Below are positions 49,640-61,739 of a stretch of DNA of 64,000 nucleotides, piece by piece. Source of the DNA: Cryptomeria japonica (Eukaryota; Streptophyta; Pinopsida; Cupressales; Cupressaceae); contig NC_081405.1 in assembly GCF_030272615.1 (NCBI RefSeq), positions 309,597,374 to 309,661,373 of the forward strand. Direction: 5' to 3'. A program made the position numbers and the translations under genes. Each line of letters begins with the position of its first letter. Position 1 is the first letter of the stretch. The notes under the pieces are model-generated. The model searched no databases and had not been told where the DNA came from. It saw only the letters and a list, made by a program, of their open reading frames with translations.

Positions 49640-50700
49640 AAAAGTTTCTAGATGTCTTTGTTTGGTCTTATGAGGATTTGAAAGACTTTAGAAATGGTCA
49701 ATTTCAACATCATATTCCTATCAATCCCAGAGTGGCTTTTTTTAGACAGAAATGAAGAAACTATAATCCCAAGGTCGCAGATTCTATTTTCAAAGAAATA
49801 GACAAGAAGCTTCAGGAAAGGATCATCTATCATATTCATCATTCTACATGGGTGGCGAATATTGTTCCGATTCACAAGAAAAATGGAGAAATAAGGATTT
49901 GCGTGGATTTTCAAAACTTGAATCAGGCCAATTTGAAAGATAATTACCCATTGCCAGTGATGGATCATATTCTCCAAACTATTCCTGGATTAGAAATGAT
50001 GTTGACACTTGATGGTTTCTCTGGTTATAACCAGATAAGTGTATCAAAAGAGGTCCAATACAAAATGACCTTCACAACACCTTGGGGAAATTTCACCTAC
50101 AATCGAATACCATTCGACCTTATAAATGCGAGAGAAACTTTTTAAAGGGTGATGAATCTCTCATTCGGTCACCTCATTGGTAAGACTATAGTTATCTATC
50201 TAGATGATTTGACATTTTTCTCTAAAAGAAGAAATAATCACCTAAGAGAATTGGAGATAGTGCTACAAAGATGCAGAGACCATGGTATTTCTCTCAACCA
50301 AAAGAAGTCATTTTTTTGTGTTATAGAAGGAAATCTAAATTAGGGCATATAGTTTCACAATATGGTATCAAAATACATCTTGATTGGGTAAAAGATATTC
50401 AACATTTAAGTTTTCTGTCAAATAGAAGTAGTGTCAAATCATTTTTGGGCAAGTGAGTTTCCTTAGGAGGTTCATCTCAAAAAGCATGAATTGAATTACT
50501 CATGAGTAGAGAAGTGGGCCTTTGCATTTGTTAAAGTTGTTAAGCATTTTATGTATTATGTACTACATTCCCATTCAATTGTCTTTGTACCAAATCCATT
50601 TGTGAAAATTATCTTGACTTGGCAAGAGGTGGAAATAAACAATAGAGTGACTTGGGTTTCAAAGGTTCAGGAATTTGATCTGGATATCCGATCAACCGAG
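49640..50700 (+). pseudogene. RT and shortened RNase H, gypsy copy B, broken
   Basis: The piece 49852-50145 gives VPIHKKNGEIRICVDFQNLN, then LDGFSGYNQISVSKEVQYKM, and 50149-50343 gives the catalytic IYLDDLTFF box intact. The following link region lacks about 260 bases that copy A has (equivalent to about 25350-25612), joined near 50460-50475. The RNase H remnant resumes at KKHELNYS and runs across 50551-50560, the empty site of the DNA transposon. Confidence 0.86.
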
Positions 50701-52010
50701 TTAGTCTGAAGGCAAGGATTATGTTTTTTAATAGCTAAAAACAAGGAAGATGAAAACAAACTTCCACTAACTTTATTTGTCAGCTTGTAAGATGAATGGT
50801 TCACTGATGTGGCTCATTACTTGACTTATAGAGAATGCCCTAAGTATTTAACTACAAAAGAAAAGAGAAATCTAAGATTGAAGGTAGCTAAATATGTGAT
50901 TGTGGATGATATCTTATGCAAAAAAGGCTTGGATGGGTCATTCTTAAGGTGTGTTGACAAGGAACAACAAGAGAAGCTTTAACAAGTTTTTCATAATGAG
51001 GCATGCGGAGGACATTGTTCATCTACTATAATAGCTTTTAAAATCCTTAGAGTTGTTACTACTGGCCTTGTATGTTTAAAGATGCAATAAATGGGTTGCA
51101 GGCTGTGAGAAATGTAAGTTATTCTCAGGAAGACCCCAATTAGCTGCATTACCATTAAGGTCGGTAATCATAGATGAACCCTTCAAAAAGTTTGGTTTAG
51201 ATTTAATTGGCCCATTGAATCCCCCGTCAAGTGTTGGTAATACTCATATCCTCATAGCTACCAATTATTTTACAAAGTGGGTAGATGTAGTCCTTGTCAG
51301 GAAGACTACTTCAGAAATTGTTTGTAAGTTCCTGAAAGATAATATCTTGACTAGGTTTGGTGTACTCTAGAAGATCATGACTGATAATGCCCCAAATTTC
51401 TGTTATGAAGAACTCAACCTATTTTTTTTTATCTCATTCTTCATATTACTATCCACAAGGAAATGGCCAGGCTGAATCTAGCAATAAGAATTTGATTTGT
51501 ATAATGCAAAAATTGGTGGCTGAGAATGCAAAGGATTAGCATAAAAGGCTATATGAAGCACTCTGGGCAGACATGACCTCACCTAAAAGGGCCATAGTTA
51601 TGACACCATTTGAACTAGTATACAGAGTAGAAGCTCAATTATCCTTACCCATGGAATTATCAGCTACTAGGTTGAAGAAAGTGATAGAAGATGAATTCTT
51701 CCAAAGTGCTCTGGAAAAGAGAAATATGTACCTTTCAAAAATTGAAGAAGAGAGGCAAGAGTTGGAGGGTAAAGAAAATTTTTGATCATAGAGCGAGACC
51801 ATGACAATTTATGCTAGGAGATCAAGTCTTGCTCTTGGATAAATGCAAGGAACCAAAATGAGCTCATAAGAAATTTTTATCTTTGTGCAAAGGACCATTC
51901 AGGATCAAATAGGAATTGGGTCCTAACTCATTTAAACTTGAATACCCTAATGGAGTTTCACTGCCCTTATCATATAATGGGTAGGATTTAAAGTTGTATT
52001 AGTTATAAGA
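50700..52010 (+). pseudogene. Integrase, gypsy copy B, broken
   Basis: This is the same domain as copy A with different damage. First Asp kept (FGLDLIGPLNPPSSVGNTHI), second kept (MTDNAPNFCYEELN), Glu kept (NGQAESSNKNLICIM), so the catalytic triad is intact while stops interrupt the frame (for example at 50980, 51370 and 51538). The last open piece is 51573-51785 (TSPKRAIVMTPFELVYRVEA). It ends with FKLEYPNGVSLPLS before LTR3. Confidence 0.86.
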
Positions 52011-52173
52011 AGGTCTTCTCTTTCTTTGTACATAGATTTTTCTTGTGCTTTTTGTTTTTCTTGTTATGTGTTTGTTATGGTCTGACCTTTGTCCTTCTCC
52101 ACTTGTGTGTGAAACCAAACATTCTAAGTTCCATTCATGGTCCTTCTTAGTTGTGGTCCCCAGTTAGAGCCAA

Positions 52174-55100
52174 TGTTACCCTGTTATTTATTTTGAACAA
52201 AATAATGTGTATTTAATGTTGCTTTCCTCATTTAGTTTAATGAGTCCTTGGCTATGCACCTTTCCTTTATAATTCATTTTTTTTTTCTGTCCCAATGAAC
52301 CCATAGGTTGAACCTGTGTATTGATTCAAGGTTCAAGGTTCAACTGATGCCTTCATTTGTGTCGCAGTTTTGTTTTTTTGTTAAGCAAGCGAGCATTAAT
52401 GTGTTAAGTCAGTTTTGAACTTGAACTTTTGAACCACTCTTATAGTGTTTCAAGGTTCAAGGTTCAAGGTCCTCTTTTATGTTTGTTAAAAGTTTTCGCT
52501 CATTACCGGTGTTGTGTTGAGCCACAAGATGGAAGTCCTTTTGTTTTCTCAGGATTGAACTTGAACTGTTGAACTTCTTGTTAAATGTTTCAAAGTTCAA
52601 AATTAAATTTGAAGTTGGCCCCGAGGACATTAATAACGTAAAAGTGGCATGGTAAAAGGAATATTTGGGGCATATTATATTTTAAAATACAGACAACTTG
52701 CCCACATTGATAAAAATTTAGGGGTGAAGAGTAAATTTGGACTTGCCTTCCCAATTGAAATTGGATATTATAGTTGTAAGTTCATTTATGATGCTTTGAA
52801 CCTAGAATTAGAGTTCAAGAAACTAAATTTACCACCCTGCATTTCCCGACATAAGTTTGATAGCAGAGGGTATATTGTATAACATCTAAATGTTGATGTC
52901 AATTTATTTCATGAACCCCAATTAGAAGACTATTGGGAAAATTGGTGTGATGAATTTGAAGTAAGGAGGATATTGTGGTCAAGGTTCACATTGCAGTAGA
53001 TTGTTACAATGAGGTTGTCGATAAATGTGGCAGGAATACAAGAAGAGGAGGGGGAAGATGTGTTGGATCTTGAATTCAATGTAAGGGTTCAAGGGCAACC
53101 CATCCCTAAAATTCACTGGGATAGGAGAGAAGAAGAAAGCATCCAAGCCAAGTATTTCATTGTCATAAGGAGAAAATAGACGTGGTTAAGGGACCATAAA
53201 TTTTGAAAGGAGCCAATTACTACTCCTAAAGCATTAATAGTTGGTGCACTTTATGCTACAACACAGATTCCTACTTCCTCCTCTAATGTAATTGTTGATG
53301 TTGCCAGTGCCACAAGGCAAAAAATTGGAGAGGTTCAAACCAAGAGATCAAAGAAATCCCCATTGAGTTCTTCAGCGGTTCAAGTTACCCATTCTAGGAG
53401 CAGAAAGAAAAATAGGGAACCAGTGGTAGACCAGATTGTTGTGGACAACGATTCAAGCAAAGAAACCTAGGTGACCATGGATGAATGAGTGTTAAATAAT
53501 CCTTTCGTACAAGATGTGGATAAAGAGAAAGAACCTGAAGAAAATCCAAATTCAATGAGCACCATGACTTTTGTCGATCCACCCGATTATCGGACACCTC
53601 CACCCAAAGAAACTCCCAGTACTTCTCGATGGCTTGGAGCTTCAATTGGAAGAAACACAATTCAGTTCCTATTACCATTCCCATGGAGTATATGGTTAGT
53701 ATGTGCCTTGGGAAAATATCCAAACCCAAAAATCTTAAAAAAGAGGCTATGATGGAGGTTGATGATGAAACAAAGCACTGGGTAGTAGAAGTAGCTAAGC
53801 CTATCTCAGATAAAGACCTAGAAAAGGCCACTAAAATGGATTTTATTTTTGATAAAATTGACCTGGGAGTTGCTTCAAGAGCTTTGGATGCCAAACATTT
53901 AGAATCCTCCACTAAAAGAATGCTATCCAAAACCTAGAAAGATGAGAAGGACAAACAAAAATTGAAACAAGTTGTTACACAGATGGCAGCATATATCAAT
54001 GCCATACATCACTCGAGTCCTCAGCCTCTGACACAGATGGCATTGTCTTTTGATCCTAAATTACTAGTAAATGAGAAGATATTGGATCAGGTCCAAAGAA
54101 ACCATATGATAGGTGAAATGTTTAATGAGTGGTTTGACTCCATAGTGCAGCAAGGCACATATTACATTGCTAGCTTAATCAAGGTGTATGATAATGTTAT
54201 ATCTGTGAGTAAAAAGATGGAGTTGGAAGCTATAGCATGGGACAAAGAAATAAATAAATGGGTAGCAGTCTTAGCAAAGATGAATGATGCATAGAAATTT
54301 GGGGTCATGAAATTTCTTACCAAGAAGCTTTTAAATAACTTGGATGATAATGTATTGTATGTATCAAGAAAAAACGTTGAATGGAGAAAATCAATCATTA
54401 AATAGGGTCATGAAGAATCCATCAAATTATTAAGAGGATTAAAAGAGCTCATTAATATGATGCAGAAAGATCTGAAATGTATCAATATACAACTCCTCAA
54501 GGATGATGGATAGACGATCGAGCTAGCGACAGATATTGTCAAAACATTTAAGGATAGAGTGCAACTTGTTAAAGAAACAAAGTCTCTAACTACATATGAC
54601 TTCTCCAAGGTGGCTAGGATAGAATTAATGTTAGAGGTTTGCTTTGATCATCTGGAAGCACATAAAATTAAGGTCATATAGGTAAACATGGATAAAGAAG
54701 TCTAGAAATAACACATTCTACATATTGGACTCTTGCACTATCAGGTCATCATCAATTTCTCAATGGAACACTTGGAGTGGAAGAATGTACGCAGTACTGT
54801 GGCAAAACAAGACAAATTAGTCATTTCCTCTAACATGTTGGAGTCTTGGTCAGTTTATGGACGAGCTATCATTTTGTCTATGGCTCCTGGTCATTTAAGT
54901 TTTATCTAGTTTTAAGTAAAAAGTTTCTTTTAACTCCAGGATAGAGTTTAAAAACTAGGGTTATTTCAAAAACTATTATCCTGGAGGCTATATATGTAAT
55001 TAAGCAAGCTTTATTTGAGGTCCGAAAAACTTTGATTTGAATTGGTAGACTCAGTTTTGTTTTGGAATTTTCAGTGTAGATCTTTTACATGTGTATGAAA

Positions 55101-55646
55101 TGATATATTTTGCAAGGCCTTCAAATCTCTGTGTTTGAATGATAGAGAAAATCTTTGTTGGGATATATGTTTGTGTGCAAAATATTTTACTTCATTGATT
55201 ATTTATTTATTATAAGTCTGTGAATTCATTTGATTAAGGAAATTCCCTATTTGTTGTCATTTAAATGATTCTGATCCCCCTTGTCCTTTGAGGCATGAAC
55301 GAGTATCGATCAAAATTTATGCTACATTGAGTATACTTGGTGAAATAAGTGTGAAATATTCAAATTTTAAGTCTATGAGCTTTACATTTATGAATAATTA
55401 TTTTGTAGCATTCATATTGTGTTGACAAATGGATGTGAAGGCCTTTTTTTCTTTCTGGTAAAAAGTGTATCTCTTTGTGATTAATTTGCATAAAAATTCA
55501 TTGGATATCATACGGGGAGCTGCACTCTTATGCAGAGGGTAAACCAATACTTGGTTCACCCAACTATTGGTTTCTTTTTATTTCATTAGGGGTATGCATG
55601 AGTCATCATTAAAAATATTAAAGGAAGGCAAATCTGTTAACCAATA
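52174..55646 (+). repeat. LTR3 of the composite, with a 1.4-kb internal deletion
   Basis: It starts TGTTACCCTGTTATTTA and ends GTTAACCAATA (CA decayed to TA), followed by GGTAC. Compared with LTR2 it lacks the segment equivalent to about 42167-43612, joined at about 52689 (TTTTAAAAT next to ACAGACAACTTG). The deletion removes the putative intron and the N-terminal part of the LTR ORF. Confidence 0.88.
52690..54915 (+). pseudogene. LTR-resident ORF, copy 3, N-terminally deleted
   Basis: It begins inside the coding sequence at RQLAHIDKNLGVKSKFGLAF because of the 1.4-kb deletion in LTR3. Later blocks match the other copies: IEIGYYSCKFIYDALNLELE, MSTMTFVDPPDYRTPPPKE, RWLGASIG, DKIDLGVASRALDAKHLES, ASLIKVYDNVISVSKKMELE. 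It ends at 54915 with the same GHLSFI tail. Stops differ from those in copies 1 and 2, so they decayed separately. Confidence 0.75.
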
Positions 55647-55651
55647 GGTAC
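55647..55651. repeat. Target-site duplication GGTAC, right copy
   Basis: This is the partner of 16491-16495. Removing the composite and one GGTAC rejoins the LTR of element C. Confidence 0.85.
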
Positions 55652-56422
55652 TATCTAGGTTATGGATCGACTTAATTTAATGTGTTGTTGGAGCTCCTTG
55701 ATGTTTTTTCTAGGATGATTTATGGGTTGGATGATATTTGTTTGGCCTCAGGCCGACATGTTTAATAATTATGTAATAGGTTTCTTATCTGGGTGGTCGA
55801 CCTAATTTTTTAAGGTCTATGGTTTTTATATGTGTATGATCTCATTTTAGATCATGGTCTGCAAGTGATTAATGTAATAATCATTCATGCAAAGGATTTG
55901 GTCGATCATAGGTGATTAATTTGGGTTGATGTAAGAGGTTTAAGACCTTCAGTATTGAGCTTAATCAAAACTCTAGTCAGGCATAGGAGATGCTATTATT
56001 GCAGTTCATTCTTCCTTCTAGATAGTAGTCTAGATTTCTTATGTAGTCAATGTGACTCCTTTTGTGATGAGAAGTGTGCTCTAGGTTGTTGGTCTTTCTA
56101 CAAGTGTAGGCCCCTCAATTTTTTAATCACATACTTAATCCAGAAGTATTATCTGACTTTGGGTAGGCTTGCCACCATGGTTTTTTCCTTTACTAGGTTT
56201 TTGACGTACAAATCTTGGTGTGATGTGGATGATATCTATTCTCTAATTTTTTCATGTGCTTAATTGGTATATCTATTATTCAGGTAATTGGTTTATGTAT
56301 TCCGGTATTGATCTTGTGTGTTTTAGTAATAAAGTTTTAAATGCTTAATGTTCTGGTAATCTGGTGACAACTGATTCACCTCCCCTCTCAGTTGTCCTTC
56401 ATTTATTTGAACTATCTAAAAG
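55647..56422 (+). repeat. 5' LTR of element C, right part
   Basis: After the second GGTAC copy the LTR resumes (TATCTAGGTTATGGATCGAC). It ends just before the PBS, with CTCCCCTCTCAGTTGTCCTTC at 56382-56402, a phrase typical of copia LTR ends. The left and right parts together give roughly 1.2 kb. An open stretch at 55955-56263 is inside the LTR and has no recognised domain. Confidence 0.7.
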
Positions 56423-56423
56423 T

Positions 56424-56437
56424 TGGTATCAGATTGT
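56424..56437 (+). promoter_or_regulatory. Primer-binding site of element C (initiator tRNA-Met)
   Basis: TGGTATCAGATTG follows the LTR end. TGGTATCAGA is the standard complement of the initiator tRNA-Met 3' end used by most plant copia elements. Confidence 0.88.
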
Positions 56438-56459
56438 TGGTCCTCTCTACAGAAGATTA

Positions 56460-58538
56460 ATTGCATCTAACAGTTCAAGTTCATCTAGTTCATTTGTAGC
56501 TGTCTTCTATAGAGCAATTCCTAGGCTTGATGGAACAAATTACAAAGTATGAAATATTCAGATGGAGACTCATCTGAGATGTCTTGGAAAAGAAATTTGG
56601 GAGATCACTAAGAATTATGTAACCCCTTTTAATATGGCATCTTGAAATCCTCCTCCGGAAAACTTGGATAAGGAGCTTGAGAATGATTGTAGAGCTAGAG
56701 AAGACCTCTTGTGTGAACTTTCTGATCAACAAATAATGGGATTGACTGATAGATCAACAACAAAGGCTATATGGGACAAGTTGGAGACTTTAAATTAAGG
56801 TGACCCTACTATTATGATTGCTAAACTTGATGCTTATCTGGTAAGATATAAAAATTTGAAGATGGAAGAAGATGAAAGAATTACTACATTTATGGAAAGG
56901 GTAAATGAAATTGTCATGGGAAGTCAATGTTGTGGCCGATCTCTGAGTGAAGATGAAATAGTTTCTAAAGTTAAGAGAGCCTTACCACTGGCTTATAAGA
57001 TGAAGGATACTACAATTAATGAATTGATAACAATGGCAAATACTTCTGTCAATAGGGATGCCTTGGTTGGGAAATTATCTGATTTTGAGCTTGAAGAATT
57101 TGGACCTTCTGGAGTTGTGAAGTTTGAACCTACTTTTCATGCATTTACATAATCAACTAGAAAAAATGATTGGAAAGCTTTGTATGCAAAGGAATTGGAA
57201 GATATGAAGAGGGAAGATGAATAATTTGAGCAACTTGAAGCCCTATTTGTTAGAAGAGTACTTAAAGGACCGTTAGGAAGTAAGTATGAAGTAAAATCAC
57301 CCTTTAAATGTTTTACATGTAATAAGATAGGTAATTTTGTATTTAGATGTCATGAAAGGAATTCAAGATTTGAAGAAAGAGCTAGAAGATCTTTTAAGCC
57401 TAACCTTGAATATCAGAACAAGCATAAGTATAGGAGAAACAAAGACAAATCATGTTACTTTGCTAATGAGGAAGGTGTGATTGATTCCTTTTGATGAATC
57501 GACACAAGACTCTGCTAGTGGTTCTAGAAATGGAAAGGAATGGGTGTTCCTTGCCATCAAGGAAGATGATTTGGTACTAGAAGAGAATGTACCTAAAGAA
57601 AAGACCTTTGCTGCTAAAATTGAAGATAAGGATGAATGGGTAATTGACAGTGGATGTACACATCATATGACTAGAGATAAAAGGAAGTTTCTATCTTTGC
57701 AAGAATTTGATGGCAGTCTGGTTAGATTTGGATATGACAAAGCATGCATGATAAAAGGAAGAGTACCTATATCATTAGATGGTAAGAACAATACTGATAA
57801 TGTATATTATGTTGAAGGTTTAAGGCATAATATTTTGAGTGTAGGAAAGTTGGTGGATAAGTGATTTCAATTGCAATTCAAGGATGGAAAATGCAAGGTC
57901 ATTAATAGGTTTGGATTGGAGATTCCTACCGATACTCAGACAAAAGGTAATATATTTCATTTGAATTCTAGTGAGAAGGAATGCTTGATTACAAAAATTT
58001 ATGAGAGTTGGCTTTGGCATAAAAGGCTATGTCATGTGAATTTTGATTTCATGGTAAAGATTAGTTCAACTAAGGCAGTTAGAGATATACCTAATATTAT
58101 GAAACCCTATAACACGATATGTAAGGAATGTCAAATGGGAAAATAGGCTAGAATCTCTTTTAAGAGTATACAAGAAAAATATAATGACGTTCTTGATCTT
58201 ATTCACATTGATTTGTGTGGTCTTGCTAGAATAAAAATTTTTCAAGGTGATAGATATCTTATGCTAATCATTGATGATTATTCTAGAATGATGTGGGTTA
58301 CTTTTCTAAGGGAGAACTCTGAGTCTTTTGAAAAGTTTAAAATATTTAAAGAGAAGGTTGAAACTAAGACAAGATTGAAGATTAAGTGCTTAAGGTCAGA
58401 TCCTGGTGAAGAATTCACATCTGTTGAGTTTAATAACTTTTGTGAGAAGCATGGTATAAGGAGACAATTTTTTACTCCCCGGACACCTCAGTAAAATGGA
58501 GTTGTGGAAAGAAAGAATAGAACTATCTTGGATGATGT
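56460..58538 (+). pseudogene. Copia gag-protease-integrase of element C, broken
   Basis: Gag: PRLDGTNYK, then IMGLTDRSTTKAIWDKLE, LVRYKNLKMEEDERITTF, INELITMAN (UBN2-type capsid). A zinc knuckle CFTCNKIGNFVFRC (57310-57350) has Asn where His is expected. Protease: DEWVIDSGCTHHM (57633-57670), active site DSG intact. GAG-pre-integrase: SWLWHKRLCHVNFDFM and CKECQMGK (HHCC zinc finger). Integrase: IHIDLCG, LIIDDYSRMMWVTF, and VVERKNRT, so all three D, D, E positions are visible. Stops include one after CQMGK (58144) and one after RTPQ (58492). The reading ends where element D begins. Confidence 0.88.
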
Positions 58539-60396
58539 TGTTAGTTAGATGAGAGGGGGGGGTGAATCAGATAAACTCACAATGCAATGTTCTAATCAGA
58601 TTCAACCTCGGTAGAACTTACTTGATATGCAACTATGACTGTAAATCATTCAAACTCATAAACAGATAAACTTGAAAAATTAAATCACATTTGACACCAT
58701 ATTTAACGTGGAAACCCTAATAGGGAAACACCACTATGGGATTTCAGACCCACAAGAAAATATACTCTTCTAGAGTATGCTCGGTTAAAAGCTAATCCTA
58801 TTAAAGATTACATAAACATATTGCTAGAGGTGACCCAGTCAAGGGATTTCCCTCAGATCTATCAAAATCTTCACTTTGTTAGAAGTGACCTTGTCAAAGG
58901 ATTTCAAACACTCGCTTAGAATGTTACCTTCTTAGAGGATTTACAAATAAGTTTGTTAGGTCTACTCAGTTAAGAGATTTCCTATCACTTACAAAAATAA
59001 ATAACAATAATAAAATATATCAGCAACTTCACATCTGAAATGTAATAGCAGATTCTATGTGCTCAATGTGCTTAAGATAATCTTGTCATAAGACTTATCT
59101 TTCTCCTTGCTGGGCTTCTCACTCTGTTCTTCAATCAGAACTTCAATCTTCTGTATTCGGTTATAACTTCTGTTGCATCACTGTTCTTTTATTTGCCCAC
59201 ATACTTTGTTCTTCAACTTCTCTTTATTTATAAGTAATTCCTAACCACTTAATCTCCTCAATCACATTTCCCATGATTAATCTTAACCATCAAATCTTCA
59301 AACTTGACTAGGTTCATTGAATCCTTTGATCTGAAAAATGTTTTATCTTGCCTCGAAACTTGTATTCCTTCCTTTGTAATTGTGCTTGGTTATAACCGTT
59401 CAATCTGTGTTGTAGATCTAACTCTTGAATTTTTATTTCCATTGATCTTTAACAAACTTCTTGCATGACATTCCAATCTTCTATAAATCTCCAACTCATT
59501 GGCATCCTTCATTTAATAATGTATTCACTCATTTAATGTGTTTGGTTACTGCTCGGTTGATACTTGGTTAATACTAAACTTTACTCGGTAGACATTCTCT
59601 TCTTGGTTGCTTCTTCCTAGTGATGCTTGGTGACTGATAATCTTGGAGTTTACCAACTAGTTCCTTGCTCGGTAAAATAGAATAGTGTCAAACCTTTACT
59701 CATTCTATTGCATGAAATCTTTTCTCCTTCTTGTTCAGTCTTCAAATACACATATATAAGATATCAAAACAATCAAAATATCATAATCTCATCATTGTCT
59801 AACTCGATAATAGATGCCCATTGAATAACTTATTACTCCCCTTCATTTTCACATACTTTCAGTGTCACTTAACAACATCTTTATACTCATGAAAACATAC
59901 TCTTTAAGATATGTCAACATCATACTGAATCAAAAAATCAATTGCTTGACATCAATGACAAAATAATAATATTAAGACAGTAATCATCCTTTATCAATTA
60001 TATCATTAATCTCCAACAACCTTCTCAATATCATCAACCAAAAAACTTATTGTAATGCCAACAATCTCCCCCTTTGGAATTGATGGCAATACCAACTTGA
60101 TTTAGTCCAATTGATTTGAACATTGTCAATCTTCTCATGTTATTAGTCTTCTCCCCCTTGAGCTATAATAATCATCTCCCCCTTTGACAACAATACCAAA
60201 AGTAAGACTGATCCATGATTACTTCCCCTGTGAAGTAATTTCCTTGCTGTTTTAAAACATATACAAATGTATCTCAGTTAGAGCATCTTGTCTTCATTCA
60301 CTATTTCTTGCACAACTTTAGACATCCTTTTAAAGTGTGTAAATCAGCATCAACTCACAAATAGTATTCTTTGGATTCATAGAATTGATGTTGTCA
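58539..60396 (-). repeat. 3' LTR of copia element D
   Basis: In element orientation it starts TGACAACATCAATTCTATG and ends CTCTCATCTAACTAACA. The last bases match the start of the other LTR at 63962. A G8 run lies on the plus strand at 58555-58562. CTCGGTA-type words recur (59549, 59585, 59672). Phrases such as GTGACCTTGTCAAAGGATTTC are typical of plant copia LTRs. About 1.86 kb, non-coding. Confidence 0.82.
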
Positions 60397-60406
60397 CCGA
60401 CCTCTG

Positions 60407-61690
60407 TCAGTGAGTACTAGATAGGGGTAGGACCCCTAACTTACTTATGAAATACTCAAAAGTGTCCCTTGGCAGTGGCTTTGTGAAGATGTTTGTGATT
60501 TGTTCCTTTGTGCTAACATATTCCAGCATGACATTCTTTTCTTGAACTTCTTCTCTAAGATAATGATACTTTATAGAGATATGTTTTGTCTTAGAGTGCA
60601 TTACCAGATTCTTTGAAATGTTAATAGCACTTGTATTATCACAAAATATAGTTACTGGCTCGATAACTGTCTCATTCATACCTTCCAACAATTGTTTGAT
60701 CGATGCTATATTGGTACAATTCAATGCTGCAGCGACATATTCAGCTTCAGCTGTTGACTGTGAAATGCATCCTTGTTTATTGCTAAGCCAACTTAATAGT
60801 CTTTCTCCCAAAAAGAAATCTCCACCACTTGTGCTTTTCCTGTCATCAATATTTCCTACCCAATCAGCATCCGTATAGACTTTTAAGTCAAAATCATTTC
60901 TCTTTTCATATAGTAGACCATAATCTTCGGTGCCTCTTAAGTATCTAAAAATTCTCTTAACTGTTGTCATATGAGTTTCTTTGGGATCTACATAAAATCT
61001 TGCAGCTATACCTACTACATGTGCTATATCAGGCCTGCTGTGAACTACATATTGCAACTTTCCAATCATAGATCGGTAAAGTGTCTCATCAATAGATGCA
61101 GATTCATCATTCTTTGATAGTTTACAATTAGTAGTCATAGGAGTACTTATAGGTTTAGAATCCTCCATTCCAAATTTCTTCAAGATTTCCTTTATATACT
61201 TGGATTGAGTAATGAAAATCCCATTTTTCATTTGCAGTATTTGTAAACCTATAAAATACTTTATCTAACCGATTGATGACATCTCAAATTCTTTGCACAT
61301 TTCATTTCCAAAGTTCTTACATAAAGAATCATTTCCACAAAAAATAATATCATCAACAAATATGGCTGACATCAATATTCCATTATCCTCATCATTCTTC
61401 ATATGCATGTTGATGTTTTCACGAGTCCTCATAAATACAATCTTTATTAAGTAAGAGTCCAACCTTTCATACCATGCTCTAGGTGCTTGCTTTAGGCCAT
61501 ATAAAGCTTTGTTCAAATTACATACCTGATCTTTATTCTTCTCTTCAATAAATCCTTCGAGCTGTTCAATATAGACTTCTTCTAGTATACCATTCAAAAA
61601 TGCAGATTTAACATCGATTTGATATACCTTGAAATTTTTGTAAGCAACATATGACAACAATGTTCTTACTCCCTCAAGTCTTGCCATAGG
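60407..61690 (-). pseudogene. Copia RT and RNase H of element D
   Basis: RT from [20 protein letters not shown] (61687): [40 protein letters not shown], catalytic [14 protein letters not shown] near 61350, to MSSIG at 61265, one stop, then ITQSKYIKEILKKFGMEDSK and STPMTTNCKLSKNDES. RNase H: YTDADWVGNIDDRKSTSG, STAEAEYVAAALNC, IFCDNTSAINISKN and HYLREEVQEKNVMLEYVST, ending at 60407. The 274-codon C-terminal piece is fully open. The first RT block is missing or shifted upstream of 61690. It would copy element RNA in the particle. Confidence 0.92.
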
Positions 61691-61739
61691 TGCAAAATTC
61701 TCTCCATAGTCTATTCCTTCTTCTTGAGCATAACCTTTG

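Noticed and set aside
55955-56263. 102-codon Cys-containing ORF
   Set aside because: It lies inside the right part of the LTR of element C, has no recognised domain and no counterpart outside LTR sequence.
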